Assembly (NCBI RefSeq): GCF_004766055.1
Contig: NZ_SPQR01000002.1
Coordinates: 310,001-374,000 of the forward strand
DNA: 64,000 nt
DNA from: Desulfosporosinus sp. Sb-LF
Lineage (GTDB): Bacteria; Bacillota; Desulfitobacteriia; Desulfitobacteriales; Desulfitobacteriaceae
Direction: 5' to 3'
Program-made: the position numbers and the translations under genes
In this document: in pieces, positions 1 to 8,514 of the stretch
Layout: each line of letters begins with the position of its first letter
Position numbering within the stretch: position 1 is the stretch's first letter
Notes under the pieces: generated by a model
What the model was told of the DNA's origin: nothing
Databases searched by the model: none
Seen by the model: the letters and a program-made list of their open reading frames with translations, nothing else

Positions 1-67
1 CCTTTTAATACTAAATACAAAAGATATTAAAGACTCATACTTTAGATAGTATCAAACCCCCCCCAAT

Positions 68-94
68 AAAAAAAGCGTTATTAACGCTTTTTTT
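68..94. terminator. bidirectional intrinsic terminator
   Basis: The arms GCGTT (75-79) and AACGC (83-87) enclose a 3-base loop and are flanked by seven A on the left and seven T on the right. This makes a 12-bp stem usable on either strand. It lies just beyond the stop of the leftward VanW gene, which it most likely terminates. Nothing else is recognisable in the first 207 bases apart from a run of eight C at about 57-64. Confidence 0.75.
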
Positions 95-207
95 AACAAA
101 TACATAAATTATTTTAAATTTATTCCAAATTCAGGTACTTATAAGACCATTTCTCAAAAATTCGGGTTAACTTAGACTGAAATAAAGAGACCACCGAAGT
201 GATCTTC

Positions 208-1623
208 TTAGCCACCAACAGCTATAATCGTTGGCAACGCCTTATAAATACTTTGTTTGAGTGGTTCACTGCTCACGACTTTACCATTCATTTTAACTGT
301 GCGGATAGACTTAACGATTGACCCTGGTTGACCATGTTGCTTTACTATTGATACACCGTGAGTAAGGGTTTCATCCACGAGTCGCTGCTCTTCTGCAGGA
401 ATAATAGACTCTGTAGTATTCGTAATAAAAACTTCTTGCCCAGGTTTAACCTTACCATACAATTCAATAGTCACAGAATTAGCACTTGATTTGCTACGAA
501 CCAGAAGGTATCCACCAGTATTATTGTTAAATTTTAGATCAAGATCCGGGTATGCAACGGTTGCATCTTGTCCAAGTGGTACATAGGATATCGCCAAATC
601 ATGATTACTACGTTGTGTGACAGCCAAGTTTGCTAATAAACCTGTGTTGTACAAAGTACTGGATACCTGACATATTCCTCCAGCTAATCCAGGAACAAAC
701 TGACCATTGACAATAATATAAGCATCTTTATATCCGCCATCGACGGTTCTTTCACCAACGATTTGATTAAAGGATAAAGTATCACCTGGTTTCACAACCG
801 CCATATCCAAAGCCTTTGCTGCAATACGGACATTTTCTGACCTCGCAATTTGTGAAGGATCAAACCGAGTGGTATAACTCGCTAATAAACCAGTAATTTT
901 TTGGTCTTCCAATTGTACAGCAGTCAAATTAGGCAATTGTTCCTTAAATTCGACCTTGATCTCAGATGCAGGCTTATAAATATTGATTGCTTTAATTTGT
1001 GAACTCAGCGCTTCAGAATCAAAAACAGAACCTACATGTTCACTTTTAATAGTCATCGTATTTTGATTCGTTACATCGAAAGAAGCGTCCACGGCGGGTT
1101 TAACAAATTCATTTAAGGTCTGGTTCAGTTTTTCCTTTAATTTTTTGTCATCCCACTTTTGAGACAAGTCAAAGTTCATTCCTTTAGCTGCAGCCATTTT
1201 TGTTACAACCTTATTACGAAATGAACCCTTTCTGCTAATATCATAGGCTTCTTGTAAAGCTAGATCTGAAGTCACCGTCAAGCCAAGATCTTCTAACCTA
1301 ATCTCAGGTGATTTTTGACCCACATTTAGTTTCACGGACTGATTCATTAAGCGTTGAGTTTCTTTATCAATTGCAATTTTCGCTTGCTCTAAGGATAAAT
1401 CACCAACGTTAATTCCAGAAATCGACACCCCTTCTACGATGACGTGTTGATCCCGAGTATAGAACATTAAAGGAGCAATAACTAAGACGAGCGTAATTAA
1501 CAGAAGTCCGAATGTCATATAGAAAGACTTTGTTCTCAAAATTCGTTTTAGTCCATTCCAACGTTTCGTTATTGGCTTTTGAAATTCTCCATGACCAGCA
1601 CTTTGATCTTCTGACTCTCTCAT
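208..1623 (-). CDS. VanW family protein with C-terminal G5 domain
   Basis: This 471-residue protein is probably membrane-anchored and acts at the cell wall. It has a cytoplasmic N-terminus of about 35 residues and one membrane segment (about 36-55). A peptidoglycan-binding-4-like region (about 60-260) follows, then the VanW core (about 265-380) with the family signature GGICQVSSTLYN. The last 80 residues look like a G5 domain. The layout matches YoaR/VanW proteins, which are linked to vancomycin clusters or cell-wall metabolism but have no established biochemical activity. The ATG has a strong GGAGGGGG ribosome site. No van genes lie nearby, so a resistance role is not supported. The gene stands alone, with a terminator after it and a 145-base gap before it. 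Confidence 0.85.
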   Translation of the reverse strand: MRESEDQSAGHGEFQKPITKRWNGLKRILRTKSFYMTFGLLLITLVLVIAPLMFYTRDQHVIVEGVSISGINVGDLSLEQAKIAIDKETQRLMNQSVKLNVGQKSPEIRLEDLGLTVTSDLALQEAYDISRKGSFRNKVVTKMAAAKGMNFDLSQKWDDKKLKEKLNQTLNEFVKPAVDASFDVTNQNTMTIKSEHVGSVFDSEALSSQIKAINIYKPASEIKVEFKEQLPNLTAVQLEDQKITGLLASYTTRFDPSQIARSENVRIAAKALDMAVVKPGDTLSFNQIVGERTVDGGYKDAYIIVNGQFVPGLAGGICQVSSTLYNTGLLANLAVTQRSNHDLAISYVPLGQDATVAYPDLDLKFNNNTGGYLLVRSKSSANSVTIELYGKVKPGQEVFITNTTESIIPAEEQRLVDETLTHGVSIVKQHGQPGSIVKSIRTVKMNGKVVSSEPLKQSIYKALPTIIAVGG

Positions 1624-1713
1624 ACGTCCCCCTCCGAATATCTACCTCTTATCTAATATGCCTCATAATTACCTTATAAATTCGACGTTCTTCTCATTTA
1701 TCCTTCACAGAAT

Positions 1714-1750
1714 TGCATAAAAAAGAGCCCTACTTCTCAAAGCAACGCTC
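1714..1750 (-). terminator. probable terminator after rsmG
   Basis: On the minus strand a GAGC...GCTC stem with a long loop is followed by six T, 20-50 bases past the rsmG stop. The stem is short, so this is a modest call. Confidence 0.4.
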
Positions 1751-1768
1751 CAAACGTACCAATCTGTA

Positions 1769-2491
1769 TCAACAAATTGGTTTTTTCGCAGGTGTACCGG
1801 CTTGACGTGGGAATTGTGATGATGTTTCCCTAATCTTTCTAATTACAACAACAGCCCTATGCTCTGCTCCTGAACCTAGATTAAAATGTTCTACCCCTTC
1901 AATAGTACCCCCTACAAGAGATAATGCCTTTTGGGATTCCGCTAATTCATCGTCAACTTGAGCTCCCTTTGGAGCTAGGAGCAATCCATCAACCTTAAGA
2001 ACTGGTAAAGCGTACTCTAATAAGACCGGTAGACGAGCCACAGCGCGTGAACTTACAGTATCAAAATGCCCTCGATAACGGACATCTCTTCCAAAGTTTT
2101 CAGCCCGAGCATGGACTGTCTTAATCCTCTTTAGTCCTAAGGACTCTATCACGATATCTAAAAAGTCCAAACGTTTCTTTAAAGAATCCACGAGTACAAT
2201 ATCCAATTCCGGATGTAAAATTTTTAGTGGAATACCAGGGAAACCGGCTCCAGTACCTAAGTCTGCAAAAGATTTACCTCTAATAAATTTTGAAAGAACC
2301 ATCGAGTCAATGAAATGTTTTAATATAACATCTTGAGGATCTGTAATTCTTGTTAAGTTTAACCGTTGGTTCCAATCAAGTAAAAGAGCTCCAAAATCAC
2401 AAAAATGAGTAACCTGCAAATTAGATAAACTATATCCTAAATGCTTATCAGTTAATTCTTGTATCACCGGCGCATATTCCTGAAACATCAT
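1769..2491 (-). CDS. rsmG: 16S rRNA (guanine527-N7)-methyltransferase RsmG
   Basis: RsmG methylates N7 of G527 in 16S rRNA using S-adenosylmethionine. The SAM-binding loop is seen as FADLGTGAGFPGIPLKI near residues 95-110. The 240-residue length is normal for the family, which was formerly called GidB. The start codon overlaps the mnmG stop in ATGATG, and a GGGGGAG ribosome site sits inside the end of mnmG, so translation is probably coupled. It is the last gene of the leftward mnmE-mnmG-rsmG operon, the usual arrangement near bacterial origins. Confidence 0.95.
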   Translation of the reverse strand: MMFQEYAPVIQELTDKHLGYSLSNLQVTHFCDFGALLLDWNQRLNLTRITDPQDVILKHFIDSMVLSKFIRGKSFADLGTGAGFPGIPLKILHPELDIVLVDSLKKRLDFLDIVIESLGLKRIKTVHARAENFGRDVRYRGHFDTVSSRAVARLPVLLEYALPVLKVDGLLLAPKGAQVDDELAESQKALSLVGGTIEGVEHFNLGSGAEHRAVVVIRKIRETSSQFPRQAGTPAKKPIC

Positions 2492-4392
2492 CGAACTCCC
2501 CCTCTGCGCCGTTGTTCTAAGAAAACAAGCAATACGGAAATATCTGCTGGACTAACTCCTGTAATACGAGAAGCCTGCCCTAAGTTAAGGGGATGGACCT
2601 CCATGAGTCGTTGCCTTCCTTCAGTAGATAAGCCGCGCACTTCTTCATAATCAAGCAAATTCGAAAGATTACGGGATTCTAACTTTGTAAACCTCTCGAT
2701 CTCCGCCCATTGTTTTTCTATATAGCCTTCATATTTAATTTCAATCTCCGCTTCTTCTAGTGCTTCGACGTCGCAGTTTTCTAACTCCGGTAAAAGCTTA
2801 GTTAGATGAGTAATAGAAATTTCCGGTCTACGAATTAATTCCTCAGCACTAATTCCTCCACGAGTCTGAGTTGATTTTGCTTCAATCATGACATGTTGTA
2901 AATCCTCTCTCAGCGGTGAGAAAACAGTAGATTTCCAGAGTTTCTTGATATACTCTAAGTTCTCCTTTTTCCTTTGAAAACGTATCCAACGCTCCTCATT
3001 GACTAACCCTATAGATCGTCCTCTTTCAGTCAACCTTAAATCAGCATTATCCTGGCGTAAAATTAGACGGTATTCAGCACGAGACGTCAAAAGTCGGTAA
3101 GGCTCCTTAACCCCTTTTGTAACCAAATCATCTATTAAAACACCTAAATAACCTTCCGAACGACGAAGGATAAAAGGATCTTTTCCAAGCGACCGAAGTG
3201 CGGCATTAATCCCAGCCATCAATCCTTGGGCTGCGGCTTCTTCATATCCAGAGGTTCCATTTAATTGGCCTGCCGTAAACAACCCCGGTAACTGTCGTAA
3301 CTCTAAGCCTAGAGAAAGTTGATGAGGTAAAACATAATCATACTCAATCGCATATCCTGGGCGTAACATTCGGACCTGTTCAAGTCCTGGAATGCTCTGT
3401 AGAATCTGAATCTGAACTTCCTCCGGCATACTAGTCGATAAGCCCGCGACATAAAGTTCGTCACTTTGCCATCCTTCCGGCTCTAAAAATATCTGATGTG
3501 CTTCTCGTTGGGCAAACCGCACTACCTTATCTTCAATCGAAGGGCAATAACGGGGACCAATTCCCTCAATTTCACCAGAGTACATAGGCGCACGATAGAG
3601 GTTTTCTCGAATTATATCGTGTGTCTTAGAAGCTGTGTAGCCAAGCCAACATGGAACTTGCTTAGAGGGATCATTGTGCCAAAATTGGCTCTCTGTGGGC
3701 ATAAACGAAAAATGCAACGGCAGATTATCCCCAGGTTGGCAACGAAACTTGGCATAATCAACTGAGTGTCGATGTATTCGGGGTGGTGTACCAGTTTTAA
3801 ACCTTCCTAATTCAATGCCAAAATCTTTTAATGAATCCGAAAGAGACATGGCTGGCATCTGCCCGTTTGGACCGCCTTGGTACATAGCAGCGCCTATAAT
3901 AATTCTTCCACGTAAATATGTGCCGCTTGTTAGGACAACGCTCTCTGCTCTAAAACACGCACCAGTTCGCGTCACAACGCCACTGATCATGGTGTTATCC
4001 ACAATGAGTCGTTCTACCAATCCTTGGCTTATAGTTAACCTGGGCTGGGCCAGGAGAACATCCTTCATCCGATTATGGTACGACTGTTTATCTGATTGTA
4101 GTCGCAAAGCATGGACAGCAGGTCCCTTTCCGGTATTTAGCATTTTAACTTGCAAGGAAGTCTCATCTGCCACTATTCCCATTTGTCCACCTAAAGCATC
4201 TATTTCTCGAACCAAATGACCCTTAGCCGGCCCACCTACCGATGGATTACAGGGCATATGTGCAATTGTGTCAATATTTAAAGTAATCAAGAGGGTCTCG
4301 CACCCTAAACGTGCCGCGGCAAGGGCAGCCTCACAACCAGCATGCCCTGCGCCAACGACAATTACATCGTATTTTCCAGCGAAGTATTCCAA
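2488..4392 (-). CDS. mnmG: tRNA uridine-5-carboxymethylaminomethyl enzyme MnmG (GidA)
   Basis: MnmG is the FAD- and NADH-dependent partner of MnmE. Together they add the aminomethyl or carboxymethylaminomethyl group to wobble U34 of certain tRNAs. The N-terminal FAD-binding motif is VIVVGAGHAGCEAALAAARLG, and family signatures such as GPRYCPSIEDK and GYEEAAAQGLMAG follow. I place the start at a TTG giving MEYFAGKYDVIV, for 634 residues. This start fits the family N-terminus, has AGGA six bases upstream, and leaves 8 bases after the mnmE stop. An upstream in-frame TTG (4416) would add eight residues inside mnmE and lacks a ribosome site. The 3' end overlaps rsmG by 4 bases. Confidence 0.95.
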   Translation of the reverse strand: MEYFAGKYDVIVVGAGHAGCEAALAAARLGCETLLITLNIDTIAHMPCNPSVGGPAKGHLVREIDALGGQMGIVADETSLQVKMLNTGKGPAVHALRLQSDKQSYHNRMKDVLLAQPRLTISQGLVERLIVDNTMISGVVTRTGACFRAESVVLTSGTYLRGRIIIGAAMYQGGPNGQMPAMSLSDSLKDFGIELGRFKTGTPPRIHRHSVDYAKFRCQPGDNLPLHFSFMPTESQFWHNDPSKQVPCWLGYTASKTHDIIRENLYRAPMYSGEIEGIGPRYCPSIEDKVVRFAQREAHQIFLEPEGWQSDELYVAGLSTSMPEEVQIQILQSIPGLEQVRMLRPGYAIEYDYVLPHQLSLGLELRQLPGLFTAGQLNGTSGYEEAAAQGLMAGINAALRSLGKDPFILRRSEGYLGVLIDDLVTKGVKEPYRLLTSRAEYRLILRQDNADLRLTERGRSIGLVNEERWIRFQRKKENLEYIKKLWKSTVFSPLREDLQHVMIEAKSTQTRGGISAEELIRRPEISITHLTKLLPELENCDVEALEEAEIEIKYEGYIEKQWAEIERFTKLESRNLSNLLDYEEVRGLSTEGRQRLMEVHPLNLGQASRITGVSPADISVLLVFLEQRRRGGVR

Positions 4393-4400
4393 AACTCTTC

Positions 4401-5762
4401 CTACTTTCCGATACAAAATCTAGAGAAGATATCTTCAAGAAGAGATTCTTGAACATTATGTCCCGTAATTTCAGAAATATTTTCAACTGCTTGACGAATA
4501 TCTATCGAAAGGATATCCCAAGGCATATCCTTTTGAATACTCTTCAACGCCTGTGTTAGAGCAGTATTGCAACGCTCCAGTGAAGAAATATGTCGTACAT
4601 TAGAAAGGAGTGGAGCTGATTCAAGCATAGACTCCCCTTTATAAACTCTTCTTGAAATTTCAGCTTCAAGCTCTTTAAAACCCCTAAGTTCGAGGACAGA
4701 AAAAGGAATCCAAACTCCCTTTTCATTGAAACAGGGTATTTCTGTAGCCTTTAACAAGTCTATTTTATTCACAAGAACAATAACACTTTCCGCATAAGTC
4801 CTTAGAATATAATGTTCATCGTCAGTTAAGGGGACGTTAGCCTGAACAACCAACAAGATAAGTTCTGCATTCTCTAATGCTTTCCACGTTCTTTCGATTC
4901 CAAGACGTTCTACCACATCTTCACTCACGCAAATACCTGCAGTGTCCACTAGTTGAAGCAGAATTCCGCCCACACTCACGGACTCTCTAATTTCATCACG
5001 CGTTGTCCCCGGAATATCGGTCACGATGGCTCGCTCTTCATGCAATAGCGCATTCAACAAACTTGATTTACCAACATTCGGACGACCGACGATAACAGTT
5101 AGCAGACCATCTCTTAAAATTTTACCTGTTTTACTTCCTTCCAAAAGGTTCTGAATGTGATTAAGAGCAACAGTTACTCGTACTTCAAGGTTTTCTCGAT
5201 CCAAGCTTTCAACATCATCTTCAGGAAAATCAATTCCAGCTTCAATAAAGGCGAGAATTTCCAGAATTTCCTCGCGTAAATCAATAATAGCCTTTGAGAG
5301 TCCCCCATTTAACTGAGTTAAGGCCAAATTAGCAGCTGTCTCAGTTCGGGAACTTATTAAATCAATAACAGCCTCCGCTTGAACTAAGTCAAGCTTGCCA
5401 TTTAAAAACGCTCTTTTAGAAAATTCACCAGGCTCAGCTAAACGTGCACCATGACGAATACATGCTTGTAAAATTCTCTGAGCAACGAAAGGACCACCGT
5501 GACAATTTATTTCATAGACATCTTCACCAGTAAATGAGGACGGTTCCAACATTCTACCGATCAGTACTTGATCAAGAACTCTATCCTCGTCACTAAAAAT
5601 TCCAAGGTTTAGGGTGAAATTTTCGCGTCGGACCCATCGTTTCATAGATTGAGGATGGAAACAGGCTTCAATGATCTTTCCCGCCCCCGCCCCCGATAAT
5701 CTTAAAATATGAATACTTGTTTCCGCCATAGCTGTCGCAATAGCGACAATGGTATCTTCCAA
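4401..5762 (-). CDS. mnmE: tRNA modification GTPase MnmE (TrmE)
   Basis: MnmE works with MnmG in wobble-uridine modification of tRNA. It has an N-terminal tetrahydrofolate-binding domain (about 1-120), a helical domain, and an inserted G domain (about 220-375). The G-domain motifs are GRPNVGKSSLLNAL, DIPGTTRD, DTAG and NKID. The C-terminus ends in FCIGK, carrying the conserved catalytic cysteine. At 453 residues it is normal length. The start is TTG with GGAG about 11 bases upstream, and no in-frame ATG fits better. It opens the leftward mnmE-mnmG-rsmG operon. Confidence 0.95.
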   Translation of the reverse strand: MEDTIVAIATAMAETSIHILRLSGAGAGKIIEACFHPQSMKRWVRRENFTLNLGIFSDEDRVLDQVLIGRMLEPSSFTGEDVYEINCHGGPFVAQRILQACIRHGARLAEPGEFSKRAFLNGKLDLVQAEAVIDLISSRTETAANLALTQLNGGLSKAIIDLREEILEILAFIEAGIDFPEDDVESLDRENLEVRVTVALNHIQNLLEGSKTGKILRDGLLTVIVGRPNVGKSSLLNALLHEERAIVTDIPGTTRDEIRESVSVGGILLQLVDTAGICVSEDVVERLGIERTWKALENAELILLVVQANVPLTDDEHYILRTYAESVIVLVNKIDLLKATEIPCFNEKGVWIPFSVLELRGFKELEAEISRRVYKGESMLESAPLLSNVRHISSLERCNTALTQALKSIQKDMPWDILSIDIRQAVENISEITGHNVQESLLEDIFSRFCIGK

Positions 5763-5798
5763 ACCCGGATCATCTCCATTTAATTAAAAGTTAGCTAC

Positions 5799-5826
5799 AT
5801 TATAGCCTTTTCAAATAATCGGTCTA
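5799..5826 (-). promoter_or_regulatory. candidate sigma-A promoter of mnmE operon
   Basis: On the minus strand TAGACC (5826-5821) is 16 bases from a perfect TATAAT (5804-5799). It lies after the terminators of the preceding operon and 37 bases upstream of the mnmE start. Confidence 0.45.
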
Positions 5827-5844
5827 ATACTCTCAACAAATCAT

Positions 5845-5866
5845 AAAAAACTTGGCTTGCGCCAAG
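5845..5866 (-). terminator. intrinsic terminator (second of a tandem pair)
   Basis: The minus strand reads CTTGGC-GCAA-GCCAAG followed by six T. It backs up the terminator at 5908-5932 and separates jag from mnmE. Confidence 0.7.
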
Positions 5867-5907
5867 CCTTAGCGGATACACCCAAAATAATACTTTTAGA
5901 CTGGTAT

Positions 5908-5932
5908 AAAAAAAGGAGGGGTTTTTCCCCTC
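5908..5932 (-). terminator. intrinsic terminator after jag
   Basis: The minus strand reads GAGGGG-AAAAA-CCCCTC followed by C and seven T. It is a strong terminator at the end of the rpmH-rnpA-yidD-yidC-jag operon. Confidence 0.85.
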
Positions 5933-5999
5933 ACTCAAACTAAACTACCACGTACAATCAAAAATAGAAGTTTTGGGAAGCATAAAAGTAAAGTTGCCT

Positions 6000-6626
6000 C
6001 TATGCTCTTTTGAGTGATATAACAACACGCCGATTTGGATCATTACCCTCACTAAATGTTGAAATTCTAGCTTCATCCTGTAAAGAAGTATGAATAATCC
6101 TTCGTTCATGAGGGTTCATCGGTTCTAGGACTATCCTTATTCCGGTCCGCTTTACTTTTTCAGACAATCTTTTCGCGAGACGTACTAGCGTTTCTTCACG
6201 ACGTTGTCTATATCCTTCTACATCGACAATTATACGAACACGCTCGGACAATTTCTTAGCTACAGCTAAATTAGTCAAATATTGAAGCGCATCTAAAGTA
6301 TCTCCGCGTCGGCCGATCAGAATCCCAAGTTCAGGTCCGGTAATATCAATATGCCAGTGCTCACCGTTCTTACTCACGAGAGTAGTCGCATTTACATCCA
6401 TAGTTTGACAAACTTTATGAATGAAGTCTGCAGCCAATAAGCCTGGATCATCTTCATAAGAAACTCGAACTCTCGCAAGGCTTTTTCCAAAGAGACCGAA
6501 TAAACCTTTTTTAGTAGGTTCTTCTAAAACTTCAACCTTTACACGATCACGATCAACGGCTAATTCTAAGACCCCAGCAGCAATAGCTTCTTCGACCGTC
6601 TTCCCGCTTTTCTCTGTAACCCTCAT
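6000..6626 (-). CDS. jag: RNA-binding protein Jag (KhpB/EloR type)
   Basis: This 208-residue protein has the three Jag parts: an N-terminal Jag_N domain (about 1-50, GLFGLFGKSLARV), a KH domain (about 65-140, with GILIGRRGDTLDALQYLTN), and a C-terminal R3H domain (about 145-205, NPHERRIIHT). In other Firmicutes KhpB/EloR binds RNA and affects cell elongation. It sits directly downstream of yidC, its usual place, and ends the operon. It has a strong GGAGGAG ribosome site. Confidence 0.9.
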   Translation of the reverse strand: MRVTEKSGKTVEEAIAAGVLELAVDRDRVKVEVLEEPTKKGLFGLFGKSLARVRVSYEDDPGLLAADFIHKVCQTMDVNATTLVSKNGEHWHIDITGPELGILIGRRGDTLDALQYLTNLAVAKKLSERVRIIVDVEGYRQRREETLVRLAKRLSEKVKRTGIRIVLEPMNPHERRIIHTSLQDEARISTFSEGNDPNRRVVISLKRA

Positions 6627-6659
6627 GAACGCTCCTCCTCACGTCTTCCCCGTTAACTA

Positions 6660-7337
6660 CTATGCAGCCTTCTTTTCATTCGATAACTTACGATTAATAT
6701 AAAGTTGTTGAAGAATCGAAACTACATTCATTGTTACCCAATATAAAGCCAATCCAGCAGGAACGGTGGCGCTTATGTAAGCAAAAAATACTGGCATAAT
6801 GTACAACATTGTCTTTTGAGTAGGATCTGTAGAAGCATTTGGATTCGTTACTTTTGTTTGCAGATACGTTGTTGCTGCAGCAAAAATAGGTAAAATCAAA
6901 TGATATGAGGGAGTAAATCCATAGACCTTCGTTAAATCAAAACCCAAAAACCAGTGAGCTGCAGTATCTGAACCATAAGGGAAATTTCTTAATGTGCTAT
7001 ATAAACCCCAGAAAATCGGCAACTGTACAACAATAGGGAGACATCCGCCCATAGGGTTTACTTTATGTTCTTTATATAATTCCATGACCTCAAGATTTGC
7101 TTTTTCTTTATCATTCTTATGTTTTTGCTGAATAGCCTTAATTTTAGGTTGTAAATCAACCGTCTTACGCATTGATGCCATTTGCTTATAAGTTAACGGA
7201 TAAATCAAGGTTTTAATGATTACAGTCAAAAGTATAATCGCAACTCCATAATAAGGAAGACCTACGGCGGAAGATAAGTTATAGAGTATATGCAACAAAT
7301 AGGTCATTCCTTGAATAAGAATAGAAAAAATGTTCAC
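6660..7337 (-). CDS. yidC: membrane protein insertase YidC (short Gram-positive form)
   Basis: YidC inserts and folds inner-membrane proteins, alone or with the Sec translocon. This 225-residue form lacks the large periplasmic domain of Gram-negative YidC. It has about five membrane segments, the positively charged segment TYKQMASMRKTVDLQP and the conserved stretch NPMGGCLPIVVQLPIFWGLY. The start is GTG with AAGGAGGG five bases upstream. In a sporulating organism it may also serve the SpoIIIJ role during forespore development; that is inference from the family. No lipobox is seen at the N-terminus, unlike Bacillus SpoIIIJ. Confidence 0.9.
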   Translation of the reverse strand: MNIFSILIQGMTYLLHILYNLSSAVGLPYYGVAIILLTVIIKTLIYPLTYKQMASMRKTVDLQPKIKAIQQKHKNDKEKANLEVMELYKEHKVNPMGGCLPIVVQLPIFWGLYSTLRNFPYGSDTAAHWFLGFDLTKVYGFTPSYHLILPIFAAATTYLQTKVTNPNASTDPTQKTMLYIMPVFFAYISATVPAGLALYWVTMNVVSILQQLYINRKLSNEKKAA

Positions 7338-7348
7338 AAAAGCCCTCC

Positions 7349-7555
7349 TTAAACTGGGTCATGCCCTCCGGGATTAAGCGGGTGGCATTTCAATATACGT
7401 TTAATCGATTTCCAACTTCCTAAAATAAAACCATACTTTTGTAAAGCCTGAATCGAATACTCCGAGCATGTCGGATAAAATCGACAAGATTGACCTTTTA
7501 AAGGCGAAATAATCTTTTGGTATACGCGAATCATAAAAATTAAGCTTAGTTTCAT
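7349..7555 (-). CDS. yidD: membrane protein insertion efficiency factor YidD
   Basis: This small 68-residue protein carries the family core [19 protein letters not shown] and an amphipathic N-terminus. The family assists YidC-dependent insertion. It lies between rnpA (6 bases away) and yidC (11 bases), the standard order. The ribosome site is weak, so coupling to rnpA translation is likely. Confidence 0.9.
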   Translation of the reverse strand: MKLSLIFMIRVYQKIISPLKGQSCRFYPTCSEYSIQALQKYGFILGSWKSIKRILKCHPLNPGGHDPV

Positions 7556-7561
7556 AGTAGT

Positions 7562-7900
7562 TTACTCACTTTTAATAAGGGCATCCGCCCTCTTTAACAT
7601 ATTCATCATAGACTTTTCGACTTCCCAATAAGAAACTCCTTTGATTCCTGCCCTTGCAATTAAAATTATTTGCCGGTCCTTTCTAAGTTCCGGCATATGC
7701 AGACGAATAACCTCTCGCATAAGTCGCCTTGCGCGATTTCTCTGAACTGAATTGCCGACCTTCTTAGAAGCTACAAAACCGAAACGTTTTGGACCTTTGA
7801 GTACATAAATAGCTACATGTTTTACAGAATAATTTTTTCCGGCTGCAAAGATCTCTTGAAAGCCTGATTTTTTGCGTAAGCGGAATTTTCTTTTTAACAT
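7562..7900 (-). CDS. rnpA: ribonuclease P protein component RnpA
   Basis: RnpA is the protein subunit of RNase P, which matures the 5' ends of tRNAs with the catalytic RNA RnpB. The 112-residue basic protein shows the RNR signature RNRARRLMREVIRL and the N-terminal FRLRKKSGFQEIF. The ATG has GGAGGAG. It follows rpmH as in nearly all bacteria, but a hairpin at 7999-8025 lies between them and may lower rnpA expression relative to rpmH. Confidence 0.93.
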   Translation of the reverse strand: MLKRKFRLRKKSGFQEIFAAGKNYSVKHVAIYVLKGPKRFGFVASKKVGNSVQRNRARRLMREVIRLHMPELRKDRQIILIARAGIKGVSYWEVEKSMMNMLKRADALIKSE

Positions 7901-7998
7901 AACTCCTCCAGGCTAACATACCTTAGACCTAATTATATTTTAACTCCTACAACCCACGTTTAAACGTTTAGAGTTGTTTTATATAAAAAAAATTATTT

Positions 7999-8025
7999 AA
8001 AAAAAGGCCACATAATTGCGGCCTT
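7999..8025 (-). terminator. intrinsic terminator between rpmH and rnpA
   Basis: On the minus strand the arms AAGGCC and GGCCTT enclose a 10-base loop and are followed by a seven-base T run. The first arm overlaps the rpmH stop codon. Since rnpA has no obvious promoter of its own, partial read-through is the likely way rnpA-jag are expressed. Confidence 0.65.
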
Positions 8026-8158
8026 AAACTGACAACTTCTTCCGACCCTTTAAACGACGGCGTTTTAAAACATTTCGCCCCGTTGGTGTACTCATGCGAC
8101 TTAAGAAACCATGAACGCGTTTATGACGCCGATTCTTCGGTTGATATGTTCTCTTCAA
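8024..8158 (-). CDS. rpmH: 50S ribosomal protein L34
   Basis: The 44-residue basic protein begins [20 protein letters not shown] after the initiator and ends [11 protein letters not shown]. This is an unmistakable L34, a small large-subunit ribosomal protein. The start codon is TTG, with AGGAGGT ten bases upstream; no ATG or GTG is available in frame before the conserved N-terminus. The gene is the first of the leftward operon and follows a near-consensus promoter at 8219-8248. Confidence 0.97.
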   Translation of the reverse strand: MKRTYQPKNRRHKRVHGFLSRMSTPTGRNVLKRRRLKGRKKLSV

Positions 8159-8218
8159 TTTAACGACACCTCCTTTATTTCAAACGAAAAAAACATTCAA
8201 AATCAAACTTACTTAGAG

Positions 8219-8248
8219 ATTATACTCTAATAATTTTTATTCTGTCAA
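8219..8248 (-). promoter_or_regulatory. sigma-A promoter of rpmH operon
   Basis: The minus strand has a perfect TTGACA (8248-8243), an 18-base spacer and a perfect TATAAT (8224-8219). It lies about 60 bases upstream of rpmH and points away from dnaA. Confidence 0.85.
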
Positions 8249-8267
8249 GCAAGGGACTTTGATAAGA

Positions 8268-8465
8268 TGTGGATAACAATATTATTAAAAAAGTTATCCA
8301 CTGTGAATAATTTAAATAAAGTCTCTATCTTCCTGTTGATAACCCTTCAAAAACTTGTTATTATGTTTCTACACCACCTCACGACAACTATATATCGAGT
8401 AATATTTTATCCACAGTACGTAATTAGATCGAGTTATCCACAAATGTGTATAAGTTTGTGTATAA
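8268..8465. other. oriC: oriC, upstream DnaA-box cluster
   Basis: The rpmH-dnaA gap holds many 9-mers related to the DnaA box TTATCCACA. Perfect copies are at 8407-8415 and 8434-8442, and a perfect inverse copy TGTGGATAA is at 8268-8276. One-mismatch copies are at 8294-8302, 8302-8310 (inverse), 8334-8342 (inverse), 8445-8453 and 8457-8465 (inverse, TGTGTATAA). Gene direction flips here, as expected for the origin. The boxes nearest dnaA may also autoregulate its transcription. Confidence 0.85.
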
Positions 8466-8514
8466 CTTTTTTATTGTCATTATTCTTACATTCTTAGACA
8501 AGGGAGGTCCGTCC

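Noticed and set aside
57-64. Run of eight C near the left edge
   Set aside because: Single homopolymer with no context; possibly a slippage site but nothing supports a function.
3815-4219. 134-residue plus-strand frame inside mnmG
   Set aside because: It is a shadow of mnmG with no start signal.
8267-8497. 76-residue frame in the rpmH-dnaA gap
   Set aside because: It is made of DnaA boxes and AT-rich DNA; the composition is not protein-like.
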